Assembly (NCBI GenBank): GCA_940746715.1
Contig: CALNWN010000002.1
Coordinates: 310,001-374,000 of the forward strand
Direction of reading: 5' to 3'
Source of the DNA: an uncultured Paraburkholderia sp.
GTDB lineage: Bacteria; Pseudomonadota; Gammaproteobacteria; Burkholderiales; Burkholderiaceae
Length of the DNA: 64,000 bases
Below are positions 48,841 through 55,900 of this stretch, one piece after another. The notes under the pieces were generated by a model. The model did no database searches, had not been told where the DNA came from, and saw only the letters and a program-made list of their open reading frames with translations. Every line of letters starts with the position of its first letter. Within the stretch, counting starts at the first letter, position 1. A program made the translations under genes and the position numbers.

Positions 48841-49040
48841 ATGAGCACATGCATCCCAACGAACCGTGCGCACGCGGATTGATCATCGGGCTCATTCAGC
48901 CCACGCTTCGGGCGATGATCCCAACACCAACGCACTGCCTGCCGCTTGCACGTCCAACTGCGAACTACTTCATCACTTACAAACTGGAGCTTCGGGAGCA
49001 TCTGAATCCACGGCATTTCTGCTTGAAGAATTTGTGTCAT
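48819..49040 (-). CDS. Possible first gene of the leftward early operon
   Basis: 73 residues (MTQILQAEMPWIQMLPKLQF, RPKRGLNEPDDQSACARF). Contains four Cys/His spaced irregularly. A ribosome site is weak. Protein-like, but uncertain. Confidence 0.35.
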   Translation of the reverse strand: MTQILQAEMPWIQMLPKLQFVSDEVVRSWTCKRQAVRWCWDHRPKRGLNEPDDQSACARFVGMHVLICRAVST

Positions 49041-49182
49041 GGTTTTCTCGTTGCTTTACTGGTTGAGGGGAGGCGAAGATAAAGGGACCGAAGTCCCTCT
49101 TACTCTCGCTATGACCGTCAACCCCCGATTCCTGCTGAAGTCTTTGTCTTCGGCTGCGTCGACCTTCGTCGCGCGGCCTGCT

Positions 49183-49473
49183 TTACTTCGTTTTTCTAGC
49201 CGACCTCCCGCCGGTGATGACTGCCGGCGCACACAGAATTTCGCGCATCGTCTTCCAGTCGATCTCCGGATTGAGTTCTTCGCACGGAACTCCTGCAACC
49301 TTCTGAATCAGAAGGCACCGCTCGAGCGGAACGCCTCGGCTCATCCAGTTAGCAATCGTCTGGGATTTGGTCCCGTCGCCAAGCAACTCGGCGAGTTTCG
49401 TAATCCCGCCCGCCTTCTCAATCGCCTTTCGAAGGGCCGGTGCGCCGGAGTGTGGGTTCTGTGTCTTCATCAT
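49183..49473 (-). CDS. Cro-like / YdaS-type HTH repressor
   Basis: 96 residues. APALRKAIEKAGGITKLAEL, GTKSQTIANWMSRGVPLERC and GVPCEELNPEIDWKTMREIL match YdaS/Cro-like helix-turn-helix proteins that face the CI gene in lambdoid phages. The start (ATG at 49471-49473, or 49468) lies inside the operator region. It likely represses the lysogeny promoter. Confidence 0.75.
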   Translation of the reverse strand: MMKTQNPHSGAPALRKAIEKAGGITKLAELLGDGTKSQTIANWMSRGVPLERCLLIQKVAGVPCEELNPEIDWKTMREILCAPAVITGGRSARKTK

Positions 49474-49541
49474 GCTCACAAATATACACGAAATGTGAGC
49501 TTTACGCAATCACTTTGTGAGTTCGAGTTGTGAGTCACAAC
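49474..49541. promoter_or_regulatory. Divergent cro/cI operators
   Basis: Three related sites: GCTCACA-N13-TGTGAGC (49474-49500), TTTGTGAGTT (49514-49523), and the perfect palindrome GTTGTGA-G-TCACAAC (49527-49541). All share the TGTGA core. They separate the cro-like and CI-like starts, as expected for an immunity region. Confidence 0.65.
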
Positions 49542-49568
49542 ACGTGTGTGAACGGGTACCCTTCGCTC

Positions 49569-50312
49569 ATGGAAACAACGAACATTCCGTGGCCTGTCAT
49601 CGCCCAGAAGTTGGCGACTCTCGGCAAGAAACCGGCTTGGTTAGCCATTCAGCTGAGGACGGGAACAAACACGATTACAAATTGGAAAAAGCGGGGCGGA
49701 GCACCTTTATCCAGGGTCCGTGAAATCGCTGATGCATTGCAGTGCAGCGCAGATGAGCTGCTGTCATCGGCCGCGCAACCGACACACATTTCAGCATCTG
49801 CTGATGAGTCGATTAAAAGTCAAATCTCAGGCATGATTGCCGATTTATCCCACGTAGCGGGGGATAAACTCGGTAAAAATAACACTGAACCGGGACCACA
49901 GAGTACAGGGCCATACCCCGTCATTTCTTGGGTTCAGGCTGGAGCCTGGGAAAATATTGTGGACAATTTTGCGCCGGGAGACGCAGAGCAGTGGATTGAG
50001 GCTCCCGTGGAAGTCACAAGGTCGTCGTACTGGCTGAGGGTTCGCGGCGAGAGTATGTACGATCCAACTGGCCCGAAGTCTTTCAAGGATGGCGACCTAG
50101 TTCTTGTGGAACCGAACTCGTACGCGGAAAGCGGCGCGCTCGTCGTCGTAAGGCTTGATGACGAGTCGGAGGCGACATTCAAGCAATTGATTGTCGAGGG
50201 TGGCCGACGCTTCCTGAAGGCGCTTAACCCGAACTGGCCCAACCGCATTTTCGAGGTCAACGGCAACGCGACCATATGCGGAGTCGTCAAGGCTAAGACA
50301 GAGGTGTTCTAG
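49569..50312 (+). CDS. CI-like phage repressor (S24 peptidase)
   Basis: 247 residues from METTNIPWPVIAQKLATLGK. N-terminal HTH (PAWLAIQLRTGTNTITNWKK, PLSRVREIADALQCSADELL), linker, then the LexA/UmuD-like S24 domain: VISWVQAGAWENIVDNF (cleavage region Ala-Gly), catalytic Ser in VRGESMYDPT and Lys in ATFKQLIVEG. Maintains lysogeny and self-cleaves on RecA activation. An upstream start at 49530 would overlap the operator. Confidence 0.85.
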   Translation: METTNIPWPVIAQKLATLGKKPAWLAIQLRTGTNTITNWKKRGGAPLSRVREIADALQCSADELLSSAAQPTHISASADESIKSQISGMIADLSHVAGDKLGKNNTEPGPQSTGPYPVISWVQAGAWENIVDNFAPGDAEQWIEAPVEVTRSSYWLRVRGESMYDPTGPKSFKDGDLVLVEPNSYAESGALVVVRLDDESEATFKQLIVEGGRRFLKALNPNWPNRIFEVNGNATICGVVKAKTEVF

Positions 50313-50350
50313 ATGTAAGCCGCCCAAAACTCACGTAATTTGCATAGCAG

Positions 50351-50377
50351 CCCGCCATCTAGCGGGTTTTTTTGCGT
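50351..50377 (+). terminator. Terminator after cI
   Basis: CCCGC, loop CATCTA, GCGGG, then seven T. It sits 38 bp after the repressor stop. Confidence 0.8.
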
Positions 50378-50390
50378 CCATACAACACAT

Positions 50391-50445
50391 ACTCACAAAC
50401 CCCTACACAGAAAAAACTCACAAACCGTTTGACACGAACTCACAT
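50391..50445 (+). promoter_or_regulatory. Rightward early promoter with repeated operator half-sites
   Basis: ACTCACAAAC at 50391-50400 and again at 50417-50426, and ACTCACAT at 50438-50445, carry the same TGTGA-type core (inverse strand) as the immunity operators. TTGACA at 50429-50434 is a perfect -35 element. This is probably a CI-controlled promoter for the rightward arm starting at 50495. Confidence 0.55.
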
Positions 50446-50494
50446 ACCGAAGCAACACCGCACCACCACTCACCAACGCACGAAGGGGAAGGTC

Positions 50495-50641
50495 ATGAGC
50501 AAGAACCAAATCATCAGCGCACGAATCCTGGCCGAGATGGCGAACGGCAAGACGGTCGACCAGGCGATTGATGCAGTGTTCGGCGAAGGCGCCTACCTGA
50601 AGATCGCTGGCGAGCTGTACGACGCGCTCCGGGCCAAGTGA
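50495..50641 (+). CDS. Small phage early protein
   Basis: 48 residues: MSKNQIISARILAEMANGKT, VDQAIDAVFGEGAYLKIAGE. GGGGAAGG lies just upstream of the ATG. The stop overlaps the next GTG start. Function unknown. Confidence 0.6.
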   Translation: MSKNQIISARILAEMANGKTVDQAIDAVFGEGAYLKIAGELYDALRAK

Positions 50642-50826
50642 ATTCTGCCAAATGTCTTGAGTGGTGCCGCGAGGTACGGCACCGCTTTCCGAACGACAGG
50701 CGAACTGCGGGACATGTCCTCGACTGGCTGGCGGACAAGGCAAAAGAGGATGCGGTAACAGAGTCGGATTTTCAAGCTGTCGAAACGGCGAGAGCCAATG
50801 CGAAGCGAGTTTTAGAACTGTTTTGA
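50638..50826 (+). CDS. Small phage early protein, GTG start
   Basis: 62 residues: CLEWCREVRHRFPNDRRTAG, HVLDWLADKAKEDAVTESDF. GTGA overlap with the previous gene. Helical; no known family. Confidence 0.55.
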   Translation: MNSAKCLEWCREVRHRFPNDRRTAGHVLDWLADKAKEDAVTESDFQAVETARANAKRVLELF

Positions 50827-50962
50827 TGGGATGGGAATGCGCAGATGGTGACTGCGCGTGAGCGTCTTAGAAAGTGAAAGCGACTGGTAGCCATTGGCGT
50901 AACAGCGGCGCGACGACAGCGACCGGTCAAGCCGGAGACTCACTACCGACCCCATCCCACCA
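50827..50962 (+). ncRNA. Candidate tRNA-like structured RNA 1
   Basis: TGGGATGGG (50827-50835) pairs perfectly with CCCATCCCA (50951-50959), followed by CCA (50960-50962), like a tRNA acceptor end. A D-arm-like hairpin GCGCAG/CTGCGC with loop ATGGTGA lies at 50839-50857. GGTAG (50886-50890) can pair with CTACC (50943-50947), enclosing a CCGG-TCAAG-CCGG hairpin. At about 135 nt it is too long for an ordinary tRNA and I see no anticodon arm. It aligns with the second element at 52906-53028. No coding frame of quality crosses it. Confidence 0.5.
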
Positions 50963-51030
50963 AAGCAGTAACGCAGCAGAAGCACCCGCCCCAACAGAGT
51001 TGGACCGCGGTACGCACATTAACAATTGAC

Positions 51031-51214
51031 GAACCGGAGCCTCCCTAGTGGACTCGCTCCGGCGCCCTGATCGCATGTCGGGCGATACGCAGCACAGACG
51101 AACCGCGCTAGGCCGACGTTTTGGCTACCGGACAGAAATCTGAGGAACGCTGCGAGACAGATCAAAACCCAACCGACCCGGAGCTGGCTAGGCCAGGTGT
51201 AGCCGGGCGGTTGG
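51031..51214 (+). ncRNA. Candidate structured RNA, chain of hairpins
   Basis: Three helices: CCGGAGC/GCTCCGG (51034-51040, 51056-51062); CGCCC/GGGCG (51063-51067, 51080-51084); and a compound hairpin CCAACCG/CGGTTGG (51169-51175, 51208-51214) enclosing CCCGG/CCGGG and CTGGC-TAG-GCCAG. There is no convincing gene from 50827 to 51478. The order of stems followed by a terminator at 51416 suggests one non-coding transcript or a long leader. Confidence 0.45.
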
Positions 51215-51415
51215 TGATGAAGTTTCACAAAAGAGCGTTCGCTCCCATAAAAGTAATCCGGCGTAAGCGCTGCTGGCCCTGTGGACTTTAGCTCAGGTTC
51301 TTACGGCAGATGACACCAGTAGGAAGCTCCCTGATAGCTAGCGCTCTTCTGTGAATTTTGCATTCCTCGCCCCGCGGATAAAGGGGCTTTACCTGCAAGT
51401 GCGTTGCTAGGGATG

Positions 51416-51434
51416 GGGCCCGTTAGGCCCTTTT
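51416..51434 (+). terminator. Possible terminator ending the non-coding stretch
   Basis: GGGCC, loop CGTTA, GGCCC, then TTTT. Short U-tract, so moderate strength. Separates the non-coding region from the next gene at 51479. Confidence 0.55.
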
Positions 51435-51478
51435 CGAATTTCAACGTTTCATGCGATTAGGACAACTACGGAGCAACC

Positions 51479-51825
51479 ATGTCGAGAAAGCACAACCAAC
51501 GCACCCGCGCCGAGATTCTTGCGAAGCGCAATGTTCCAATCACAACATGGGCCGGCTGGACGCGACGCGTACCGGCAGTCATCACGACCAGCTACACCGC
51601 CGACGCTCGCCGCGCGGCCCGCAGCAAATACATGCCACACATCGGCGCCAAAGAGCAGGAGCGTGCAAAGCGCTGCTACATGTCGGCATACCTGAACGGC
51701 AGGTCGCTCAGTTCCATCCTCGTGACGGCCATCTGCGGGCATCTCCGACACTCTGCCAGATCGGCAAGTCAACGCATGCAGCATATCTCGAAGCCCGCGA
51801 GCAGGAATACGAGAGCGCGTTTTAA
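51479..51825 (+). pseudogene. Phage protein, frameshifted
   Basis: MSRKHNQRTRAEILAKRNVP, RAARSKYMPHIGAKEQERAK and CYMSAYLNGRS are in one frame; the natural tail (TLCQIGKSTHAAYLEAREQE, YESAF) is in another, so an indel lies near 51755. Basic, probably nucleic-acid binding; function unknown. Confidence 0.5.
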
Positions 51826-51849
51826 CTCCAAATCTCTCGGGAGCCAATC

Positions 51850-51999
51850 ATGAACTCAACCCGCGCAGTCCACAGATCAATGTCCGCCATCGCCTCCGTA
51901 CCTCACATCGGATTCGTGTATCGCACTGATCTGGTTAGCAGGAGCGGGCGGCGGATTGGTTCGTTTTACGTTGCGCTGAACTCTGTTACCTGGTGCTGA
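51850..51999 (+). CDS. Small phage protein
   Basis: 49 residues: MNSTRAVHRSMSAIASVPHI, GFVYRTDLVSRSGRRIGSF. GGGAG precedes the ATG. Unknown function. Confidence 0.5.
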   Translation: MNSTRAVHRSMSAIASVPHIGFVYRTDLVSRSGRRIGSFYVALNSVTWC

Positions 52000-52001
52000 C
52001 T

Positions 52002-52262
52002 ATGGACACTATCAACCCACACGCATGCCGCGAAGGCTTCGAGCAGCAGCGAAAGGCTGGCATCAATGTTGACTGGTTCACCTGGCAAATCGCTTGGCAC
52101 GACGCGATGTTCACGCAAGTGGACTGCGCTCCGAGGCCAACCACGCTGACCGATGAGCGGATCGAACAGATAGCCCGCAGCCACGGCACTGGCGGTTGGC
52201 AGTCACTGGATGACATGAAGCGATTCGCCCGCGCCCTCATCGCCGCACGGGAGTCGACATGA
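52002..52262 (+). CDS. Small phage protein, Ead-like
   Basis: 86 residues: DTINPHACREGFEQQRKAGI, RPTTLTDERIEQIARSHGTG and DDMKRFARALIAA are typical of the small 'TDERIEQIA...FARA' phage protein type. Overlaps the next gene by 4 bp. Confidence 0.6.
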   Translation: MDTINPHACREGFEQQRKAGINVDWFTWQIAWHDAMFTQVDCAPRPTTLTDERIEQIARSHGTGGWQSLDDMKRFARALIAAREST

Positions 52263-52387
52263 TCCGCACCATCTTAGCCGCAGCACTTCTGGCGTGGCCG
52301 GTTGTTGGGTTTGCGGCCTATCTGTTTATCCGCGGGGCCACCGCACCGACGAAAAGGAACTACCGTGAATCCCAAATCCAAGCTTGA
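52259..52387 (+). CDS. 42-residue membrane micro-protein
   Basis: MIRTILAAALLAWPVVGFAA, YLFIRG then a short polar tail: one membrane segment. ATGA-coupled to the previous gene and overlapping the next start. Confidence 0.5.
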   Translation: MIRTILAAALLAWPVVGFAAYLFIRGATAPTKRNYRESQIQA

Positions 52388-52526
52388 CGAATGGGTAGAG
52401 ATAGCCCGCGAATGGCTTGACGAGCAGATGGCGGAACAGCGGGCTAGGGATGAGGCGGCTTGGTTGAGGTTCCGGGCTGCGGTGTTCGAGCCTTTTGATG
52501 AATGGACAGGAAATTTTGAACGATGA
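52365..52526 (+). CDS. Small acidic helical phage protein, GTG start
   Basis: 53 residues: VNPKSKLDEWVEIAREWLDE, AEQRARDEAAWLRFRAAVFE. The GTG at 52365 is preceded by AAAGGAA. ATGA-coupled to the next gene. Confidence 0.5.
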   Translation: MNPKSKLDEWVEIAREWLDEQMAEQRARDEAAWLRFRAAVFEPFDEWTGNFER

Positions 52527-52754
52527 GCAACCTTACTGAAGAACAACTGGCAGAGAGCGACGGTATTCGGCCTGAAGCGTGCCGACACGCTGCCCGTTCG
52601 CGATGGCGTAGTCACCAAAGAGTCGATGGTTTGGTGGCGGGGAGAAAAGAACTGCGAGCGGGTGGTGGCCGCGAAAGACTGGGACAACATCAAATATCAC
52701 CCGCACGTCTACCAGCTTGCCGAGCCGAATCGGCGCGTCGAATACTTCGACTGA
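52523..52754 (+). pseudogene. Phage protein, frameshifted near the start
   Basis: MSNLTEEQLAESDG is followed in a second frame (from about 52562) by FGLKRADTLPVRDGVVTKES, WWRGEKNCERVVAAKDWDNI and HPHVYQLAEPNRRVEYFD. The latter is clearly protein-like with many aromatic and charged residues. About 77 residues if intact; function unknown. Confidence 0.5.
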
Positions 52755-52905
52755 ATACCGAAGCCAGCGAGGCTCAATAATCGCCAGCCCGTGAGAGGCG
52801 GGCACGAATCGAATGCGCCCGAAGCCGCGACCGAAAGGCCGGAACTGAGGGGTAGACCGCCGCAGCTTCCAGGCGGGCAGTCGGGTGGAAGCCCCGGCAC
52901 CCTGA
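52755..52905 (+). other. Non-coding stretch with hairpins
   Basis: No gene is supported. GCCCG-TGAGAGG-CGGGC (around 52788-52804) and GCTTCC/GGAAGC (52865-52870 with 52887-52892) are the best stems. It leads directly into the tRNA-like element at 52906 and may be part of the same RNA. Confidence 0.4.
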
Positions 52906-53028
52906 TGGAACGGGTATAGCGCAGTGGTGATGCGCAGCTATGGACGTGCGTCGTAGTCCGACGGTACCGCTTTCGAGTAGAGAGCCGAGCGAGCGACGAA
53001 AGCCGGGATCACCTCCGGCACCGTTCCA
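52906..53028 (+). ncRNA. Candidate tRNA-like structured RNA 2
   Basis: TGGAACGG (52906-52913) pairs perfectly with CCGTTCCA (53021-53028). A D-arm-like hairpin GCGC, loop AGTGGTGAT, GCGC lies at 52919-52935, a 7-bp stem GCTTTCG/CGAAAGC at 52969-53003, and a T-arm-like hairpin GCCGG, loop GATCACCT, CCGGC at 53002-53019, just before the 3' acceptor strand. The T-loop lacks the usual TTCRA, and there is an extra domain of about 45 nt, so it is not a standard tRNA. No 3' CCA is encoded. Shares layout and sequence with element 1. Confidence 0.5.
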
Positions 53029-53067
53029 TGAAGGTTAAGACAAACATTGACCGATTAGGAGAACAAA

Positions 53068-53274
53068 ATGGGATACCGAACCCTCAGAAAGTTCAAGCAG
53101 GCACAGCGGGAATATGAGCATCACCAGGACCGTGAGCAGGATCGCTCGTTCGAAACCGAACCGCCGCTAACTGAGGAAGAGCGCGAGCAGATTGCAAGCG
53201 ACGAATACTGGCGCCGCCTTGACGCTGAAGTGCGGTTGATTGGGGTGGGGGAGTGGTATGGCACACCGCGATAA
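53068..53274 (+). CDS. Small charged phage protein
   Basis: 68 residues: TLRKFKQAQREYEHHQDREQ, LTEEEREQIASDEYWRRLDA. Helical, charged. AGGAG precedes the ATG. The next gene starts within its 3' end. Confidence 0.55.
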   Translation: MGYRTLRKFKQAQREYEHHQDREQDRSFETEPPLTEEEREQIASDEYWRRLDAEVRLIGVGEWYGTPR

Positions 53275-53587
53275 CGCCCTGATTGGGCACACATGCCCAG
53301 ACATTGACGCCATCATCGCGACGCTTTCCGGTGTTGCGGACCGGCTGAGTGCAATCGCAGATCAACTTGACTGCCCAGCGCTCACCGATCTGGTCGAGGA
53401 CCTGCATACGCAGTCGGCAAACGTCCAGCAGGTATTCGATGGGCGCCGATCCCCACTCGAAGAACTGCGAAGCGCGAACGAAACGCTCCGCAATTGGGGA
53501 AACAAGGAATGCGAACGCGCCGACGACGCAGAGGCTGAAGTCAAGAGCTTGCGTGCCGAAGTCCGCGAACTGGAGGATTACCGATGA
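53258..53587 (+). CDS. Coiled-coil phage protein
   Basis: 109 residues: MAHRDNALIGHTCPDIDAII, TLSGVADRLSAIADQLDC, then a heptad-rich tail (LRSANETLRNWGNKECERAD, AEAEVKSLRAEVRELEDYR). GGGGGAG sits 5 nt upstream. ATGA-coupled to the next gene. Confidence 0.55.
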   Translation: MAHRDNALIGHTCPDIDAIIATLSGVADRLSAIADQLDCPALTDLVEDLHTQSANVQQVFDGRRSPLEELRSANETLRNWGNKECERADDAEAEVKSLRAEVRELEDYR

Positions 53588-53772
53588 GCTTGACCTACTT
53601 CGAGAACGAAGACGTTGTTGTGACGTTGTCTGACGCTGCCTACGAACGCCTTGCATCCGAGCAGCGCATGAACCACGCAACCAGCGTCAACACCGCTGTA
53701 TTGATCGGTGCAGGCGCTGGCCTTGTCGTGACGTTTGCGACGCTGGTTATCACGAAGATTCTGGGAGCCTGA
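53584..53772 (+). CDS. Tail-anchored membrane phage protein
   Basis: 62 residues. Soluble N-terminus (TYFENEDVVVTLSDAAYERL) and a C-terminal membrane segment (NTAVLIGAGAGLVVTFATLV). Function unknown. Confidence 0.55.
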   Translation: MSLTYFENEDVVVTLSDAAYERLASEQRMNHATSVNTAVLIGAGAGLVVTFATLVITKILGA

Positions 53773-53773
53773 A

Positions 53774-53965
53774 ATGTTCCGCACACCTCAGCGCAACGAA
53801 GATTTGCGCCACATCGAAACCGGCCTGACGTTCGAGCAGCGCCTGTCGGCCATCAACGAATGCAAGGTGCTCAAGGCGATTCGCGGCCTCGGCAATCGGT
53901 GGCTGCTGGCTAAGGACTACGACGGCCATTACCAGCCCGAGCTGCATGCGCGGAGCGTGGGATGA
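53774..53965 (+). CDS. Small phage protein
   Basis: 63 residues: RTPQRNEDLRHIETGLTFEQ, LSAINECKVLKAIRGLGNRW. ATG follows the previous stop by one base; the stop overlaps the next ATG. Unknown function. Confidence 0.5.
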   Translation: MFRTPQRNEDLRHIETGLTFEQRLSAINECKVLKAIRGLGNRWLLAKDYDGHYQPELHARSVG

Positions 53966-54138
53966 GCGAACCCGACTACGACGACATTCATCCGCCAGTG
54001 ATGGGCAACTGCGACAACTGCGGCGAGGTTGAGATTGTGCAGCGCGATCACGGCATCGGCCGCTATGAATTCTGGGGCAGTAAAGGCGTGCATCGAGATA
54101 TGCGCGATTGCTGCGGCAAGTGTGGCGACGAATTGTAA
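53962..54138 (+). CDS. Zinc-ribbon-like small phage protein
   Basis: 58 residues with GNCDNCGEVEIVQRDHGIGR and RDCCGKCGDEL: a CxxC...CxxC pair that should bind zinc. ATGA-coupled. Possibly nucleic-acid or protein binding. Confidence 0.6.
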   Translation: MSEPDYDDIHPPVMGNCDNCGEVEIVQRDHGIGRYEFWGSKGVHRDMRDCCGKCGDEL

Positions 54139-54151
54139 AAGGAGATAGCAA

Positions 54152-55351
54152 GTGATCGTATTTTCGAATCTAGGCGAGATCGACGTGTTGTCGATTTCGA
54201 CCTTTGGCGTCAGCGTCAAAGAAGGCGATACGCCAATCGGCTTTTTCGGAACCGGCCTCAAGTACGCCATTGCCGTTCTGCTTTGCAACAAGCATGCCAT
54301 CACGATCTACTCTGGCAAGCAGGTAGTCGACTTCACCGGATCGACGGAGTTGGTGCGAGGCAAGTCCTTCGATTTCGTGCAGATGTCCGTCGACATGGGC
54401 AATCCGCAGCCTATCGGGTTCACCACTGAACTCGGCAAGCAGTGGGAAATGTGGATGGCTTACCGCGAGATCGCCTGCAACTGCAAGGACGAGGGCGGGA
54501 CGGTCGAGAGCATGTCCGACTGGCCCGAGCCAGAAGCCGGAACGACAAAGATCATCGTGAAGGGAGCAGAATTCGACCAGGTTTATGCCTAATCGAGTTT
54601 CTACATTCTCGAAGATCGGCCGACGCACACGTTCGGCGGCATCGAAGTTCGAACCCGCCCTGGCAGCGCGTTCTATTACCGCGGCGTTCGCGTGCAGGAA
54701 TTCGATAAGCCGTGCCTGTTCACTTACAACGATCTGGCCTCGCTTGAGTTGACGGAAGACCGCACGGTGAAGAACCAGTGGGAACCGGCCTACCGTGTCG
54801 CACGCGGATGGTTGCAGGCGTCGGATGAACTGATGCTGCGTGAAGTCATCACAGCCGGCGACTCGCACATGGAGGGCGGTCTCGATTTCCACGGCTGGGG
54901 CGTGGCGCCGAGCCAAGCGTTTCTGAAGGTCGTCGGAGATTGCCTTTCTGACCGACTGCTGCGCGTCAACAAGACGGCGATGAAAGTCTGGCATGAGGCG
55001 ACGCAAAAGCCATTCTCACCGCGGGAGATCCCATTGACACGCGTCCAGCAAATGAGTGTTGAACGTGCGCTGGACTTTTGCCAGAAGCTGGGATTCCAGA
55101 TTCGCGGCGCTTATCCGATCAAGTTTGTCGAGAGTCTTGGCGAAGGCGGCCTCGGACTGGCGAAAGACGAAACGATCTTCATCGCTGAAGCGGTCCTCAA
55201 CATGGGCGGCACGAAGCAACTCGCGTCGACGCTGATCGAGGAATACATCCACCTACGGCACGGCTGGAAGGACATGACGCGCGAGCTTCAAAACTTCCTG
55301 TTCGACAAGCTGGTGAGCGTCGGCGAGGAACTGGTGGGCGAGCCGCTTTAA
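54152..55351 (+). pseudogene. GHKL-fold ATPase with EExxH-like C-terminus, interrupted by TAA
   Basis: About 399 codons in one frame with an internal TAA at 54590-54592 (EFDQVYA-stop-SSFYILED). The N-terminus has a GHKL glycine box (TPIGFFGTGLKYAIAVLLC), typical of Hsp90/MutL/histidine-kinase ATP-binding folds. The C-terminus has LASTLIEEYIHLRHGWKDMT, an E-E-x-x-H-x-x-H arrangement reminiscent of metal sites. AAGGAG precedes the ATG. I do not know a function; in phage early operons similar GHKL proteins are unassigned. It stands upstream of the recombination genes. Confidence 0.6.
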
Positions 55352-55390
55352 TCAATCATTAACTGTCGGAACTGCGGCTAAGGAGCCGAA

Positions 55391-55900
55391 ATGGACAACC
55401 AACAAAGCAAGACACACTGGAAGCGCCTGATCAATCCCGATCACATCGGCGCATACGCCTTCAATCCAGATGAGGACTTGACGGTCACGATCGACTACGT
55501 GAGGCGCGAGCAGATCGTCGGCACGGACGGCAAAAAAGAGGAGGCGACTGTCGCCCACCTCAAGGGACACAAACCCCTGATCCTGAACGTCACCAATTCC
55601 AAGTCGATTGCCAAGCTGTACGGGCCATACATTGAAGAGTGGGCGGGCAAGGAAATCACCTTGTACGCGAGCATGACCAAGGCTTTTGGCGACGTGGTCG
55701 AGTGTTTGCGCATCCGCCCGAATGTGGCGAAGAAACGGAAGCCTCAGATCACGCCGGATCGACTGAAGAAGGCGATCGCGTCGATTGTTGCTGGCCAGTA
55801 CACGACTGAGAAACTGCGCGCCCAATTCGATTTGACTGATGCACAGGAGAAGGAAGTCACTGAAGCAGTTCAGGCCGCCGTGGAGGGCACCAATGCTTAA
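55391..55900 (+). CDS. Phage recombination-associated protein of unknown function
   Basis: 169 residues. RLINPDHIGAYAFNPDEDLT, RREQIVGTDGKKEEATVAHL and NSKSIAKLYGPYIEEWAGKE, with a C-terminal helical tail. It overlaps the exonuclease gene by 8 bp. Proteins of this kind accompany YqaJ-type exonucleases in phages, so an ssDNA-binding or annealing helper is plausible; not shown. Confidence 0.55.
   Translation: MDNQQSKTHWKRLINPDHIGAYAFNPDEDLTVTIDYVRREQIVGTDGKKEEATVAHLKGHKPLILNVTNSKSIAKLYGPYIEEWAGKEITLYASMTKAFGDVVECLRIRPNVAKKRKPQITPDRLKKAIASIVAGQYTTEKLRAQFDLTDAQEKEVTEAVQAAVEGTNA

Noticed and set aside
50827..53028. Ordinary tRNA genes in the phage arm
   Set aside because: Acceptor-like ends and D-arm-like hairpins exist, but the elements are 120-135 nt, lack a TTCRA T-loop and show no anticodon arm of 5 bp with a 7-nt loop.
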